DNA of 64,000 nucleotides from contig NZ_KB889607.1 of the NCBI RefSeq assembly GCF_000372745.1, positions 145,157 through 209,156 on the forward strand, in the 5' to 3' direction. The position numbers were made by a program, and so were the translations under genes. This DNA comes from Embleya scabrispora DSM 41855. GTDB lineage: Bacteria > Actinomycetota > Actinomycetes > Streptomycetales > Streptomycetaceae. The notes below the pieces were generated by a model that was given only the letters and a program-made list of their open reading frames with translations, made no database searches and was not told the origin of the DNA. Positions 26,377-36,233 of the stretch are shown piece after piece; positions within the stretch are counted from its first letter, which is position 1, and the number at the start of each line of letters is the position of its first letter.

Positions 26377-26412
26377 CCGGCGCCGACACCCGCTCACGGG
26401 TGTCGGCGCCGG
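26377..26412 (+). terminator. Strong hairpin terminator after the CWB2 gene
   Basis: CCGGCGCCGACACCCG (26377-26392) pairs perfectly over 16 bp with 26397-26412 across a CTCA loop, 27 bases past the stop codon. There is no U-tail downstream. Confidence 0.75.
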
Positions 26413-26533
26413 CCGGCGTTTCGGCGACGCGGCCGGGCGGACCCGCGGAGCGCCACACGGATGATCGACGCCGGCGCATCGTGCCGTGCCATGGTTGGTC
26501 GATGGCGATCGGCGCGACGGAAGGACCCCCGCG

Positions 26534-27949
26534 ATGAGCACGGTGGATCGGCACGGGCTCGACCTGTCGGGCATGGGCCCGGAGGCGATCCGGCACTACG
26601 AACGCGCGCTCGACGCACTGTTGTTCTTCCGGCCGGAGGTGAGCACCGAGGTCGAGGCGGCACTGGCGGCCGACCCGGGCGCGCCGATGGCCAACGTGTT
26701 CGCGGCCTACCTCGGCCTGTTGGGCACCGAGTGGGTCGACGCAGCGGCCGCGCGCGAGCGCTACGCCGCCTTCGTGCCCACCCCGACCAGGGTCGGCGCG
26801 CGCGAGATCGCGCACATGCGGGCGGCCGACGCGTGGTTGGCGGGCGACATCCACCGGGCCGGCGACATCCTGCACGAGGTCGCCGTGGGGTACCCCCGGG
26901 ACGCGCTCGCGCTGCTGGTCGGCCATCAGATCGACTTCCTCACCGGCGACGCGGTCCGGCTGCGCGACCGGGTCGGCGGCGCGCTGAGTGCGTGGGATCA
27001 AGAAGATCCGCACTACGGGCCGGTGTTGGGCATGGCCGCGTTCGGTCTGGAGGAGGCCGGGCACTACGCCCGCTCCGAACAGGCCGGGCCGGCCGCAGTG
27101 GCGGCGAATCCGCGCGATGTGTGGGCGATCCACGCGGTCGCGCACACGTACGAGATGCAGGGTCGGTTCGCCGAGGGCATCCGCTACCTCGACGCCCGCA
27201 CCGCCGACTGGACCGGCGGCAACTACCTGAACGTGCACAACTGGTGGCACTACGGCCTGTTCTCGATCGAGGCCGGTGCGATCGACCGCGCGCTGGCCGT
27301 CTACGACGCGGTGCTGCATCACGACAAGTCGGCGGGGCCGGCGATGGAACTCCTGGACGCCTCGGCCCTGTTGTGGCGCATCCATCTCGCGGGCAACCCG
27401 CAGGCCGAGCGCTGGAACCGGCTCGCCGACGCGTGGGCGGCCCGAGCGGACGGTCCGTACTACGCGTTCAACGACACCCACGCGGTGATGGCCTACCTCG
27501 GCGCCGGCCGGATCGCCGACGCGCAGGCGGTGGTCGACGACCGCGAGACCTGGCTCGCCGATCCGCACCCGGGCGTGGCCAACCACGCGATGACCGCGGA
27601 GGTCGGCCTGCCGGTCTGCCGCGCGCTGGTGGCCTTCGAGCGGGGGCGATACGCGGACACCATCGACACCCTCGTCCCGATCCGGCACCGGCTGAACACC
27701 TACGGCGGCAGCCACGCCCAGCGCGACGCGATCCAGCAGACCCTGGTCGAGGCGGCGCTGCGGACCGACCGGCACGACCTGGCCCGGACGCTGCTCAGCG
27801 AACGGGTCAACGTACGCCCGACGAGCCCGTACAACTGGCTCGGCCGGGCGCGCCTGGCCGACGCCGTGGGCCGACCCGCGGAAGCCGCCGACGCCCGCGA
27901 GCGTGCCGCGGAGCACACCGCCGCGATCACCGTCGCGTGGGGCCGCTGA
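26534..27949 (+). CDS. Tetratricopeptide-repeat protein, TTC38-like
   Basis: The 471-residue protein is built of alpha-helical TPR-like repeats and resembles, in length and sequence, the conserved TTC38 family found from bacteria to humans (469 residues in man). Family-typical stretches include HAVAHTYEMQGRFAEGIRYL, NVHNWWHYGLFSIEAGA and FNDTHAVMAYLGAGR. No catalytic site is known for the family, so a scaffold or binding role is likely. ATG 26534 is preceded by GGAAGGAC. It stands between the CWB2 gene, from which it is separated by a terminator, and an unknown gene. Confidence 0.85.
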   Translation: MSTVDRHGLDLSGMGPEAIRHYERALDALLFFRPEVSTEVEAALAADPGAPMANVFAAYLGLLGTEWVDAAAARERYAAFVPTPTRVGAREIAHMRAADAWLAGDIHRAGDILHEVAVGYPRDALALLVGHQIDFLTGDAVRLRDRVGGALSAWDQEDPHYGPVLGMAAFGLEEAGHYARSEQAGPAAVAANPRDVWAIHAVAHTYEMQGRFAEGIRYLDARTADWTGGNYLNVHNWWHYGLFSIEAGAIDRALAVYDAVLHHDKSAGPAMELLDASALLWRIHLAGNPQAERWNRLADAWAARADGPYYAFNDTHAVMAYLGAGRIADAQAVVDDRETWLADPHPGVANHAMTAEVGLPVCRALVAFERGRYADTIDTLVPIRHRLNTYGGSHAQRDAIQQTLVEAALRTDRHDLARTLLSERVNVRPTSPYNWLGRARLADAVGRPAEAADARERAAEHTAAITVAWGR

Positions 27950-28126
27950 CCTGCCGGGACCGGCGGGTTTCGGCGGGGCGGAGCGGGTGCCTCGACAGGG
28001 TGCGGCGAGGGCGTGGCCCCGCGGTGGGCCGGCCGGTCGCGCCCGGGCCGCATGCGCGAGAATTGCGCACTCGTCCCGAGTCGAGCCGATCGACCCGGGA
28101 AGCCGGCGACGACACGGGAGACACAC

Positions 28127-28807
28127 ATGGGCGAGTCCTCGGCGAGCGAATCCGTAACGCATCGCCAGGTCCCGGACGATCCGGGACTGCTCGCCGCAGC
28201 CGCGCAGAGCCCGGGCGGGTCGGTCGCCGAGATCGACCCGGCGTTCGCCGACGACCCCAACGGCTATGTCCCCGGTGAGGCGATCCGCGGCGCGTGGGTG
28301 GTCGGGCCCGACGGCCTGCTGACCGGCGAGTACCGGGAGAACCCGCGGCACGGGCCGCCGCAGGACGACTTCGCCAAGCTGGTCGAGAACGACGCGTGGT
28401 TCGGCTGGCTCGGCGACGACCCGGTAGGCGCGATCCGCGAGTCGGTCACCGAATGCTTCGAGGACCAGGCTCCCGGTGCCACGCTGACCTGGATGAAGAT
28501 CCTCGAACCGCCGCGCTGCGCCACCACCGGCCGACCGGCCCCGGACGACGAGCAGTACCTGATCCCCACCCGCGCCGGCGTGGCCGTCTGGTTCGCCGCC
28601 CGGATCGCCGCGCCGGAACGGGCCCGCACCACCGTGTGCGGCATCTTCACGTGGGTCGCGATCCACCTCGACGCCCCGGCCGACCGCCGGGACCGGATCT
28701 GGCTCGACCTGGACGCCGACCTCGACTGGGCGGAGCAGCAGTTGCCACCGCGGATGTACGGCCTGGACACGGAGTCGAGCGACGCCGCAGGCTCCCCGAG
28801 CGCCTGA
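28127..28807 (+). CDS. Unrecognised soluble protein
   Basis: The 226-residue protein starts MGESSASESVTHRQ after GGGAG. It is acidic, has no export or membrane signal, and has a middle part with GYVPGEAIRGAWVVGPDGLLTGEY and FGWLGDDPVGAIRESV followed by a beta-rich second half. I recognise no family. G/C at third positions and a clear ribosome binding site support a real gene. It is convergent with dcm, across a terminator-like hairpin, and follows the TTC38-like gene by 177 bases. Confidence 0.65.
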   Translation: MGESSASESVTHRQVPDDPGLLAAAAQSPGGSVAEIDPAFADDPNGYVPGEAIRGAWVVGPDGLLTGEYRENPRHGPPQDDFAKLVENDAWFGWLGDDPVGAIRESVTECFEDQAPGATLTWMKILEPPRCATTGRPAPDDEQYLIPTRAGVAVWFAARIAAPERARTTVCGIFTWVAIHLDAPADRRDRIWLDLDADLDWAEQQLPPRMYGLDTESSDAAGSPSA

Positions 28808-28812
28808 GCCGC

Positions 28813-28868
28813 GGCCGGGGCAGGGGCGGTCGCTCCGGCTCTCGCGCTGCGGCGTCCCTGCCTCGGCC
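28813..28868. terminator. Bidirectional terminator-like hairpin
   Basis: GGCCGGGGCAGGG (28813-28825) pairs with CCCTGCCTCGGCC (28856-28868) at 12 of 13 positions, between the ends of the unknown gene (+) and dcm (-). The loop is about 30 bases. Confidence 0.45.
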
Positions 28869-28918
28869 TGCCCTGGCCTTGCCTCGCCGGGCCTCGTCGG
28901 GCCGCGCCGGCTCCCGCC

Positions 28919-30022
28919 TTACCGTGCGGCCCGCAGGTGTGGCTTCAGATGCCGAGCGATCGCCTCCGCGAGGCGCGGTGGTACCGCGTTGCCGATCTGC
29001 CGGGCGATCTCGGTCTTGGAGCCGCACCACACGAAGGTCTCCGGGAACGACTGGAGCCGGGCCGCCTCGCGGTGCGTGATCGGGCGGTTGACCCGGTCGG
29101 TCGGGTCGTCCGGGTTCCACTGCGGGTGCAGGTACTGGCCCTTCTCCGGCTTGTAGAACTCGGTCCGGATGGTCAGCGACGGGTGGTCCCAGCGCATCCG
29201 GCCCATCACGTCCGTCGTACCGGTCTTCTTGTTCCGCCAGCAGTCCGGCAGCAGGTGGTCCGGCAGGTCGAAGCGGCCGCCACCCGGCGGGACGCAGTCG
29301 TAGCGCAGCAGCGAGCGCTCGATCGGCGTGCGGGCCAGATGCAGGTCCGCCTCCTTGAACACGCCGGGCACGGCGCGGCCGAAGAACTCCGTCTTCGAGA
29401 CGGGCAGGCTGGTCGTCCCGGGCACGCGCGGCAGGTGCTCGATCGCGTCCCGGACCGTCTTCCAGCGCTGCGGCCGGCCGGGGCCGTGGGTCGGTTCCGG
29501 GACGGTGATCTCGCCGATCCGGGAGCCGATCACGATCGCCCGCTTGCGGCGCTGCGGGACGCCGTAGTCCACCGCCGGAAGCAGCGCGTCGGTCAGCACA
29601 TACCCCTCCAGGAGGCCCCCGGGCTGCGCCTCGGCGAGCAGCAGGGCGAATTCGGCGGACTTCTGGAAGCGGTCCACGTTCTCGATCACGAAGACCTTGG
29701 GCCTGGCCCGACGCACGAAGCGCAGGTATTCCTTCCAGAGCTTGTTGCGCGGGTCCTCGACGTTGCGGCTGCCCAGGTTGGAGAAGCCCTGGCAGGGCGG
29801 GCCGCCGATGATCAGGTCGGCACGCGGGATGTCCTTGTCCGGGATCTCCGCGATGTCGCCCCAGCGCATGTGTGCCTCGCCGAAATTGGCGGCGTAGGTC
29901 GCGGCCGCGTGCAGGTTCCACTCGACCGCCATGACCGGTCGAAAGCCCTTCGCGGCGGCGAATCCGGACGTCATTCCACCGCAGCCCGCGAACAGGTCGA
30001 TCATGGTGATGGGTCGTGCCAT
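28919..30022 (-). CDS. DNA (cytosine-5-)-methyltransferase (Dcm-like)
   Basis: The 367-residue protein has all the core C5-methyltransferase motifs: I (IDLFAGCGGMTSGF, SAM binding), IV (GGPPCQGFSNLG, catalytic Cys), VI (FVIENVDRF), VIII (YGVPQRRKRAIVIG) and X (EIARQIGNAVPP). The variable target-recognition region lies between VIII and IX, about residues 190-290, and the target sequence cannot be read from it. It lies 10 bases downstream of vsr in the same direction. No restriction endonuclease gene is adjacent, so it may be a solitary methylase or a remnant of a restriction-modification system. Confidence 0.93.
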   Translation of the reverse strand: MARPITMIDLFAGCGGMTSGFAAAKGFRPVMAVEWNLHAAATYAANFGEAHMRWGDIAEIPDKDIPRADLIIGGPPCQGFSNLGSRNVEDPRNKLWKEYLRFVRRARPKVFVIENVDRFQKSAEFALLLAEAQPGGLLEGYVLTDALLPAVDYGVPQRRKRAIVIGSRIGEITVPEPTHGPGRPQRWKTVRDAIEHLPRVPGTTSLPVSKTEFFGRAVPGVFKEADLHLARTPIERSLLRYDCVPPGGGRFDLPDHLLPDCWRNKKTGTTDVMGRMRWDHPSLTIRTEFYKPEKGQYLHPQWNPDDPTDRVNRPITHREAARLQSFPETFVWCGSKTEIARQIGNAVPPRLAEAIARHLKPHLRAAR

Positions 30023-30031
30023 GCGGACAGG

Positions 30032-30463
30032 TTAGCCGGCCATGCGCCTGGCGATCACGGCATCCCGGACCCTGGCCGCCGCGGTGGCCGCGTCCTCGTG
30101 TTCCCAGACGCGTACGACCAGCCAGCCGGCCTCGGCCATGCGTCGGTCGGTGTCCGCGTCGCGGGCGCGGTTTCCCTCGATCTTGGTCTTCCAGAACTCC
30201 GCGTTGCGCTTGGGCCAGGTCGCGTGCTCCGGGCACCCGTGCCAGAAGCAGCCGTCGACGTAGACGGCGACCTTGGTCGGGCCGAAGACGACATCCGCCT
30301 CGCGGCGGATGCCCTTGAGCGGGCGGCGGTGCACGCGGTAGCGCAGGCCCATGGCGTGCAGCAGGCGCCGCAACGCGACCTCGACGTCGGTGTCCTTGCT
30401 GCGTTGGCGACTCATCCGCGCGCGGGTCGCTTCCGTGGTGGTCAGGCTCGTCACGGACACCAT
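30032..30463 (-). CDS. vsr: Very short patch repair endonuclease (Vsr)
   Basis: Vsr nicks beside T:G mismatches produced by deamination of 5-methylcytosine, starting short-patch repair to C:G. The 143-residue product has the expected size and motifs: RSKDTDVEVALRRLLHAMGL, READVVF with the catalytic Asp, and VDGCFWHGCPEH with zinc and catalytic His/Cys residues, then FWKTKIEGNRARD. ATG 30463 begins MVSVTSL; an internal ATG before SRQRSKDTD gives a shorter version. It precedes dcm by 10 bases, the expected pairing because Vsr corrects the mutagenic side effect of the methylase. Confidence 0.93.
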   Translation of the reverse strand: MVSVTSLTTTEATRARMSRQRSKDTDVEVALRRLLHAMGLRYRVHRRPLKGIRREADVVFGPTKVAVYVDGCFWHGCPEHATWPKRNAEFWKTKIEGNRARDADTDRRMAEAGWLVVRVWEHEDAATAAARVRDAVIARRMAG

Positions 30464-30476
30464 GGTGCACGGTCGC

Positions 30477-30567
30477 ACTGTCATCGCGCCCAAGGACCGT
30501 CGGCGTGCCTGGGACCGTCGTCGTGCCGTGCCATGGTCGTTGTGCCCGACAACTGTCATCGCGCCCC
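30477..30567. repeat. Direct repeat upstream of vsr
   Basis: ACTGTCATCGCGCCC at 30477-30491 recurs at 30552-30566, 75 bases apart, in the 137-base gap between modC and vsr; the bases after each copy are also similar (AAGGAC and CGGGAC). CACCATGGTG, a 10-bp palindrome, covers the vsr start itself. These could be binding sites for control of vsr-dcm, or recombination scars. Confidence 0.45.
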
Positions 30568-30600
30568 GGGACGGGGGCTTCGACCGGCGGCGCGCACCGC

Positions 30601-31733
<1,133 letters not shown>

Positions 31734-31737
<4 letters not shown>

Positions 31738-32630
31738 GAGGTGGTCATCCAGCGCTCGCGCAGGCCGGCCAGGATCAGCACGGACACCGCCAGCAACACG
31801 AGGGAGAGCACGATCGCCGCCTCCGGGTCGGTTTCCAGGGCCAGGTAGACGGCCAGCGGCATGGTCTGGGTCTTGCCCGGGAAGTTGCCGGCGAAGGTGA
31901 TGGTCGCGCCGAACTCGCCGAGCGCGCGGGCCCACGCGAGCACCGCGCCCGCCGCCACGCCCGGCGCGATCAGCGGCAGGGTCACCCGGCGGAACGCGGT
32001 CCAGCGGGACGCGCCCAGCGTCGCGGCGGCCTCCTCGTAGCGCGGGTCGGCCGCCCGCAGCGCGCCCTCGACGCTGATCACCAGGAAGGGCATCGCCACG
32101 AACGCCTCGGCCACGATCACGCCGGTCGTGGTGAACGGCAGCGTGTACCCGAAGGTGTCGTCCAGCCACTCGCCGACGATGCCCTTGCGGCCGAGCACCA
32201 GGAGCAGCGCGACACCGCCCACCACGGGCGGCAGCACCAGCGGCAGTGTGACCAGCGCACGGACCAGCCGGCGGCCGGGAAAGTCGGTCCGCGCCAGCAG
32301 CCACGCCAGCGGGACACCCAGGACCAGCACGATGCCGGTGGCCACGGTCGCGGTGAACAGCGAAAGCTTGAGCGCCTCGCGGACCTCGGTACTGCCGAGC
32401 TGACTCCCCAGGTCGCTCCACGGTGCCCGGATCAGCAGCCCGACCAGCGGCAGCACCAGAAACACCAGGCCGATCAGGCCGGGCACGAGCAGTGCCAACG
32501 GTGCGCCGCCGCGGCGAGAGCGTTCGGCGGCCCGCTTGCGTACGGCCGGCGTGCGCCGGGCCCACGGGCGGACGGCGCGCTTGCGTACTACAGCTCGCTC
32601 CTTGTGGGGGACCCGGGGAGGTTCGATCAC
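31734..32630 (-). CDS. modB: Molybdate ABC transporter permease (ModB)
   Basis: The 298-residue inner-membrane protein has an Arg-rich, 40-residue N-terminal cytoplasmic stretch followed by six hydrophobic helices. The permease (EAA) loop that contacts ModC is YEEAAATLGASRWTAFRRVTLPLIAPG, and ARALGEFGATITFAGN is characteristic of molybdate/tungstate permeases. The GTG start overlaps the modA stop by four bases (GTGA). A GTG at the later RKRAVRPW segment is an alternative start that would shorten the basic tail. Confidence 0.93.
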
Positions 32631-33481
32631 GGTGCCTGGAAGCCTGCCGCCGTCAGGGCCGTGCGGCCGGGCTCGGACAACACGAAGGCCACGAACGCCT
32701 TGGCCGCGTCGGCGTTGGGCGCCTTGGCGAGCGGGACGATCGGGTACGTGTTGACCGCCTGCGCGGATTCGGGGAAGTCCACGCCGACCGCCTTGGCGCC
32801 CGCCGCCTTGACGTCGGTGCGGTAGACGAGTGCGGCGTCCACCTCGCCGAGAGTGAGCTTGGTGAGCGCGGCCTTGACGTCCTGTTCGAGCGTCGCGGGG
32901 GTGAACTTGACGCCGGACGCGTCGAGAGCGGTCTTGGCCGCGGCGCCGCATGGGACCTGCGGGGCGCATTGGGCGACCTTGAGGCCGTTCTGCTTGAGGT
33001 CGGCGAGCGACTTGATGTTCTTGGGATTGCCCGGCGCCACCGCGATCTGCAACGTGTTCTTGGCAAACGCGGTGGGCGTACCGTCGGCGTTCTTGGCATC
33101 GGTGACGAGCTTCATGTTCTTCTCGTCGGCCGAGGCGAACACGTCGGCGGGTGCGCCCTGGTTGATGCTCGCGGCCAGCGCCGAGCTGCCGAGGTAGTTG
33201 AACTTGACCGTCACGCCCGGGTGCGCGGCCTCGAACTGCCTGCCCAGCGCGCTGAACGTCTCGGTCAGCGAGGCCGCGGCGAACACGTTGACGGTGCCCT
33301 TGAGTTGCTTGGCGTCGGCGGCGGGCGCGGACGCGTTGGCGCCGGCCGGCGGCGTGGCCCCGCCGACCTTCTTGTCGTCCTTGTCGTCGTCGCTGCCGCA
33401 TCCGGCGAGGGTGATCAACGCCCCCGCGAGCAGCGCGGCCGAGACCGCACGTCCGGCCCGTACCGTGCCCACCGCACCCAT
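32627..33481 (-). CDS. modA: Molybdate-binding lipoprotein (ModA)
   Basis: The 284-residue protein is the extracellular solute-binding component. A signal peptide ends in the lipobox LAGC, followed by an acidic Gly/Ser/Asp/Lys linker. The mature domain opens with GTVNVFAAASLTETF and has GSSALAASINQGAPADVFASADEKNM, where the Ser and Ala backbone groups that hold molybdate are expected, and VDAALVYRTDV near the end. Second gene of the operon; its stop overlaps the modB start, and it follows the regulator gene by 17 bases. Confidence 0.94.
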   Translation of the reverse strand: MGAVGTVRAGRAVSAALLAGALITLAGCGSDDDKDDKKVGGATPPAGANASAPAADAKQLKGTVNVFAAASLTETFSALGRQFEAAHPGVTVKFNYLGSSALAASINQGAPADVFASADEKNMKLVTDAKNADGTPTAFAKNTLQIAVAPGNPKNIKSLADLKQNGLKVAQCAPQVPCGAAAKTALDASGVKFTPATLEQDVKAALTKLTLGEVDAALVYRTDVKAAGAKAVGVDFPESAQAVNTYPIVPLAKAPNADAAKAFVAFVLSEPGRTALTAAGFQAP

Positions 33482-33498
33482 CGTGTGTTCGCTCCCCA

Positions 33499-33921
33499 CT
33501 ATTCGAGGGAGTGCTCGCGCGCGCCCTCGGTCCGCTCCACCATGACATTCGTCGACTTCACCACTGCCGTGGCGAGCACCCCGACCTCCAGGCCGAGTTC
33601 GTCCGCGGCCTCGGCGCTCATCAGCGAGACCACCCGGTACGGCCCGGCCTGGATCTCGACCTGGGCCATCACCGTGTCCTTGCGGACGTCGGTGACGATG
33701 CCGCGGAAGCGGTTGCGCGCCGACGACCAACCGAGCCGCTCGCTGTCCGCGCGGGCGTCACCGGCCGCCACCGAGCGGGCGAACGCGGCGAGCGCCGCAC
33801 CCTCCACCACCCGCCGACCGTTCTCGTCCCGCCGCGCGTCGAGCCGCCCGGAGTCCACCCACCGCCGCACCGTGTCCGCACTCACTCCGAGCAAAGCCGC
33901 CGCGTCGCCGATCCCGAACAT
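33499..33921 (-). CDS. HTH-TOBE molybdate-responsive regulator (ModE-like)
   Basis: The 140-residue protein has an N-terminal MerR/excisionase-type helix-turn-helix (GIGDAAALLGVSADTVRRWVDSGRL, then GRRVVEGAALAAF) and a C-terminal TOBE/molbindin domain (RFRGIVTDVRKDTVMAQVEIQAGPYRVVSLMS). Such fusions are common first genes of actinobacterial mod operons and probably sense molybdate and control the operon. They differ from enterobacterial ModE, which has two TOBE units and a different DNA-binding domain. ATG 33921 is chosen; GTG 33927 would add two residues. Confidence 0.85.
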   Translation of the reverse strand: MFGIGDAAALLGVSADTVRRWVDSGRLDARRDENGRRVVEGAALAAFARSVAAGDARADSERLGWSSARNRFRGIVTDVRKDTVMAQVEIQAGPYRVVSLMSAEAADELGLEVGVLATAVVKSTNVMVERTEGAREHSLE

Positions 33922-34311
33922 GTTCACGGCCGGGATCCTAACCACGAGCGACTCCCCCACAGCGCGAAGCCGATACCCGCAGACGCCGGCAAAAGCCGCC
34001 GCATGCGGGCCGTTATCCTCGCAGGTACAAGGCATTTTGGCCACATGCCTCGCAGATTCGATATGGATGAGCAGGCTGCCAGGTCGTGTCGGTCCCGGGC
34101 GGCGGACTTCGTCGTGGGCGCGCCGGACCGGTTCCTCCCCGGCCGCGGTCGGGCCCGCCTCCGCGCCGGGAGGCACGTCCCCACGCGGTCGAAGGCCCGA
34201 CGGGCCGGGCCCGGGCCCGATCACGAGGGCATGCCGGCGGGTGCTGCGGGGCTCACCCCGACGCCGCACCGTGCACCCGCGCGCCTGTGCACAGGGTCCT
34301 AGGCTTGGGCC
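33922..34311. other. Intergenic promoter region between mod operon and araC-type gene
   Basis: The 390 bases between divergent starts have no credible gene. They should hold the mod operon promoter on the minus strand. The octamer CCTCGCAG occurs at about 34017 and again about 33 bases downstream on either side of a relatively A/T-rich section containing GTACAAGGCATTTTGGCC. Frames across it have poor codon bias. Confidence 0.5.
34284..34295. promoter_or_regulatory. 12-bp perfect palindrome upstream of the AraC-type gene
   Basis: CCTGTGCACAGG is a perfect palindrome ending 16 bases before the GTG at 34312. TAGGCT follows at 34300-34305, positioned as a -10 element for a leaderless transcript beginning at the GTG, because no ribosome binding site is present. 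If so the palindrome would lie over the promoter and could be an operator. Confidence 0.4.
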
Positions 34312-35187
34312 GTGTTCGATTCGCCTGACTTCGATCTGACACCGTATGCGGACTCCGACATGTCCGCTGTGCAGCGCACCTATTGCAGTTGGAGTGAGTC
34401 GGGCTGGCGTTCGCTGCTCGTGCAGTGCTTCGACCACGCGGCCGAGGTCGACCACTTTCGGCTCCCCGGAGTCGCCGACCTGCATCTCGTGCTCTGTGCG
34501 GCCGGGGACGTGGTCATCCGGACGCACACCGACGGGCGAGCGATCCGGCGCCGCTGGCTTCCCGGCAGTCTGGAACTCATGGTTCCCGGCCGATCGAGCG
34601 TGCTCGCCTACCGGACGACCTCCGCGCTGCGCACCGTTCAGGTGCATGTTCCGTCGGCGACCGTCGATCGAGCCGCGGCTCATCTGGGCGGTTCGGAGCC
34701 GGACTTCGAAGCCCTGTCGGCTGCGGCAGGCGCGGGCGATCCGGTTGTCGAGCATCTCGTTCGCGCGCTGCCCGGTGCCGGTGGCGCGGACGAGATGTAC
34801 GCGGAATCCGCCGCGGCATTTCTCGCGGCGCACCTGCTGGTCCACGGTCGGCACGGCCGCCTGCCGGGTCCCGAACACGCGGCGGTCCGCGTGGGCGTCG
34901 CCGTCATGCGCGAGCGGCTGGCCGAGCCACTGACGCTGGCCGAGATCGCCGCCGAAGCACACCTGAGCGTCTACCACTTCATCCGCGTCTTCCGGGCGGC
35001 GACCGGCGAGACGCCCCATCGGTTCCTCACCCGGCTGCGGATCGAGCGGGCACAGCGACTGCTGGCCGACAGCACCCTCACCATCGGACAAATCGCCGAC
35101 CGATGCGGTTTCGCGAGCCCCGGCGCACTGTCTTCGGCCTTCCTGAGCCAGGTCGGCGTACGGCCCTCGGTGTACCGCAAGATCTGA
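34312..35187 (+). CDS. AraC-family transcriptional regulator
   Basis: The 291-residue protein has an N-terminal cupin-like sensing region similar to the AraC-binding-like domain of actinobacterial regulators (VDHFRLPGVADLHLVLCAAGDVVIRT) and a C-terminal AraC/XylS domain with two helix-turn-helix motifs (LTLAEIAAEAHLSVYHFIRVFRAATGETPHRFL and LTIGQIADRCGFASPGALSSAF). The GTG start has no ribosome binding site and may be leaderless. It is followed after 88 bases by an SRPBCC-domain gene in the same direction, its most likely target or partner. Confidence 0.9.
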   Translation: MFDSPDFDLTPYADSDMSAVQRTYCSWSESGWRSLLVQCFDHAAEVDHFRLPGVADLHLVLCAAGDVVIRTHTDGRAIRRRWLPGSLELMVPGRSSVLAYRTTSALRTVQVHVPSATVDRAAAHLGGSEPDFEALSAAAGAGDPVVEHLVRALPGAGGADEMYAESAAAFLAAHLLVHGRHGRLPGPEHAAVRVGVAVMRERLAEPLTLAEIAAEAHLSVYHFIRVFRAATGETPHRFLTRLRIERAQRLLADSTLTIGQIADRCGFASPGALSSAFLSQVGVRPSVYRKI

Positions 35188-35275
35188 TCGATGTTCGGCA
35201 ATCCGGCGCATGTCCCCGGGCCTGCCGCGTCGCCTAGTTTCGGACGGAGCGGCGGCGAACGAAAGGATTCGAATC

Positions 35276-35734
35276 TTGCGCAGCTACGACGCAACCGCGA
35301 CCACGACAGCCTCTCCGGCCGCCGTCTGGCGCCTGCTGGTCGACGCCCGTACCTGGCCCGTCTGGTCGGCCGTCGACAGCCTGGACACCGAACGCTCCAG
35401 CGGGCTCGATCCGAACGGCCGGGATCCCGTCGGCGCGATCCGCGCGTTCCGTACCGGGCGAACGGTGACCGGAGAGCGGCTGACCGGACTCGACGAGGAG
35501 AAGCAACTCACCTACGCGGACGCCTTCAACTGGGCCATCCACGACTACCGGGCGATCGTCGACCTCACACCCGCGCCCGACGGAGGCACGGTCATCCACT
35601 GGCACGGCACGTACAACGCCCGTTGGGGAATGGGTTGGCTGATGGATCGCACCATGCGCGACGTCATGCGCCGGATGGCCGACGGCCTTGCCTCCCACGC
35701 GGCGGCACAGTCGTCCGGCGCCGAAAGCCGGTAG
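35276..35734 (+). CDS. SRPBCC (START-like) ligand-binding domain protein
   Basis: The 152-residue protein is a polyketide cyclase/dehydrase-like START domain: SPAAVWRLLVDARTWPVWSAVDS is the usual first helix-grip segment, with RTVTGERLTGLDEEKQLTYAD and VIHWHGTYNARWG further on. Such small proteins bind hydrophobic ligands or catalyse simple cyclisations. I chose TTG 35276 because AAAGGA lies about 9 bases upstream; ATG 35210 in the same frame has no site and adds sequence unlike the family. It ends before a strong terminator. Confidence 0.82.
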   Translation: MRSYDATATTTASPAAVWRLLVDARTWPVWSAVDSLDTERSSGLDPNGRDPVGAIRAFRTGRTVTGERLTGLDEEKQLTYADAFNWAIHDYRAIVDLTPAPDGGTVIHWHGTYNARWGMGWLMDRTMRDVMRRMADGLASHAAAQSSGAESR

Positions 35735-35801
35735 TCGGGCGTTGCCGTGGGCGGCGTTCATGCTCGTCGAGCGGGCCGTCAAGCAGTACGGACACGACAT
35801 C

Positions 35802-35849
35802 GGTCAGGCGGGACACCGAAAGAACCCTCGGTATCCCGCCTGACCTTTT
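35802..35849 (+). terminator. Rho-independent terminator after SRPBCC gene
   Basis: GGTCAGGCGGGA (35802-35813) pairs perfectly with TCCCGCCTGACC (35834-35845) and is followed by TTTT. An inner ACCG/CGGT pair shortens the loop. It ends the AraC-SRPBCC transcript 68 bases past the stop. Confidence 0.85.
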
Positions 35850-35854
35850 GCGCG

Positions 35855-36190
35855 TCAGCGCTGTACGCCGAGGCCGTCGAGGACGATTCCCACGACCCGG
35901 TCGACAGCTTCACCCTCGTCGGGTGTCGCCACGTGGCTGAGGGCTCGGACCAGCATGAACACTTCGCGAACTGTGGCGTCCGGGCGAGCGGCCCCGGCGG
36001 CCTGGGCGCGTTCGAGAACCAGGCGGACAGCATCGCGGAAGCCTTCGACCGCCGCGTCGACCGGCCGGCTGAACCCGCCGTCGGTGGGCAGCAGATCCAT
36101 GAGGGTCATTTTGGTGGCGCCGGTCGACACCAGGGTGGCCATCAACGTTGCGAACGCCTTGCCGGGATCGGTCTCACCGGCACTTTCCGA
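35855..36190 (-). pseudogene. 3' fragment of a TetR-family regulator
   Basis: The last 110 codons or so encode a TetR-type C-terminal domain: DPGKAFATLMATLVSTGATKMTLMDLLP, then FRDAVRLVLERAQAAGAARPDATVREVFMLVRALSHVATPDEGEAVDRVV. No N-terminal DNA-binding helix-turn-helix precedes it; upstream of about codon 29 of the open frame the sequence becomes Cys/Ser/Pro-rich and unlike the family. The missing 5' end meets the missing 5' end of the divergent pobA fragment at 36190-36235, so one deletion seems to have removed both. The product cannot bind DNA if made. Confidence 0.7.
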
Positions 36191-36233
36191 GGTAGCGCAC
36201 GGCGGTGGCCTCGCCCCTACAGTGCCCTCTCGA

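Noticed and set aside
35210..35275. Longer SRPBCC protein from ATG 35210
   Set aside because: The 22 extra residues precede the fold, and AAAGGA upstream of TTG 35276 is a better initiation signal.
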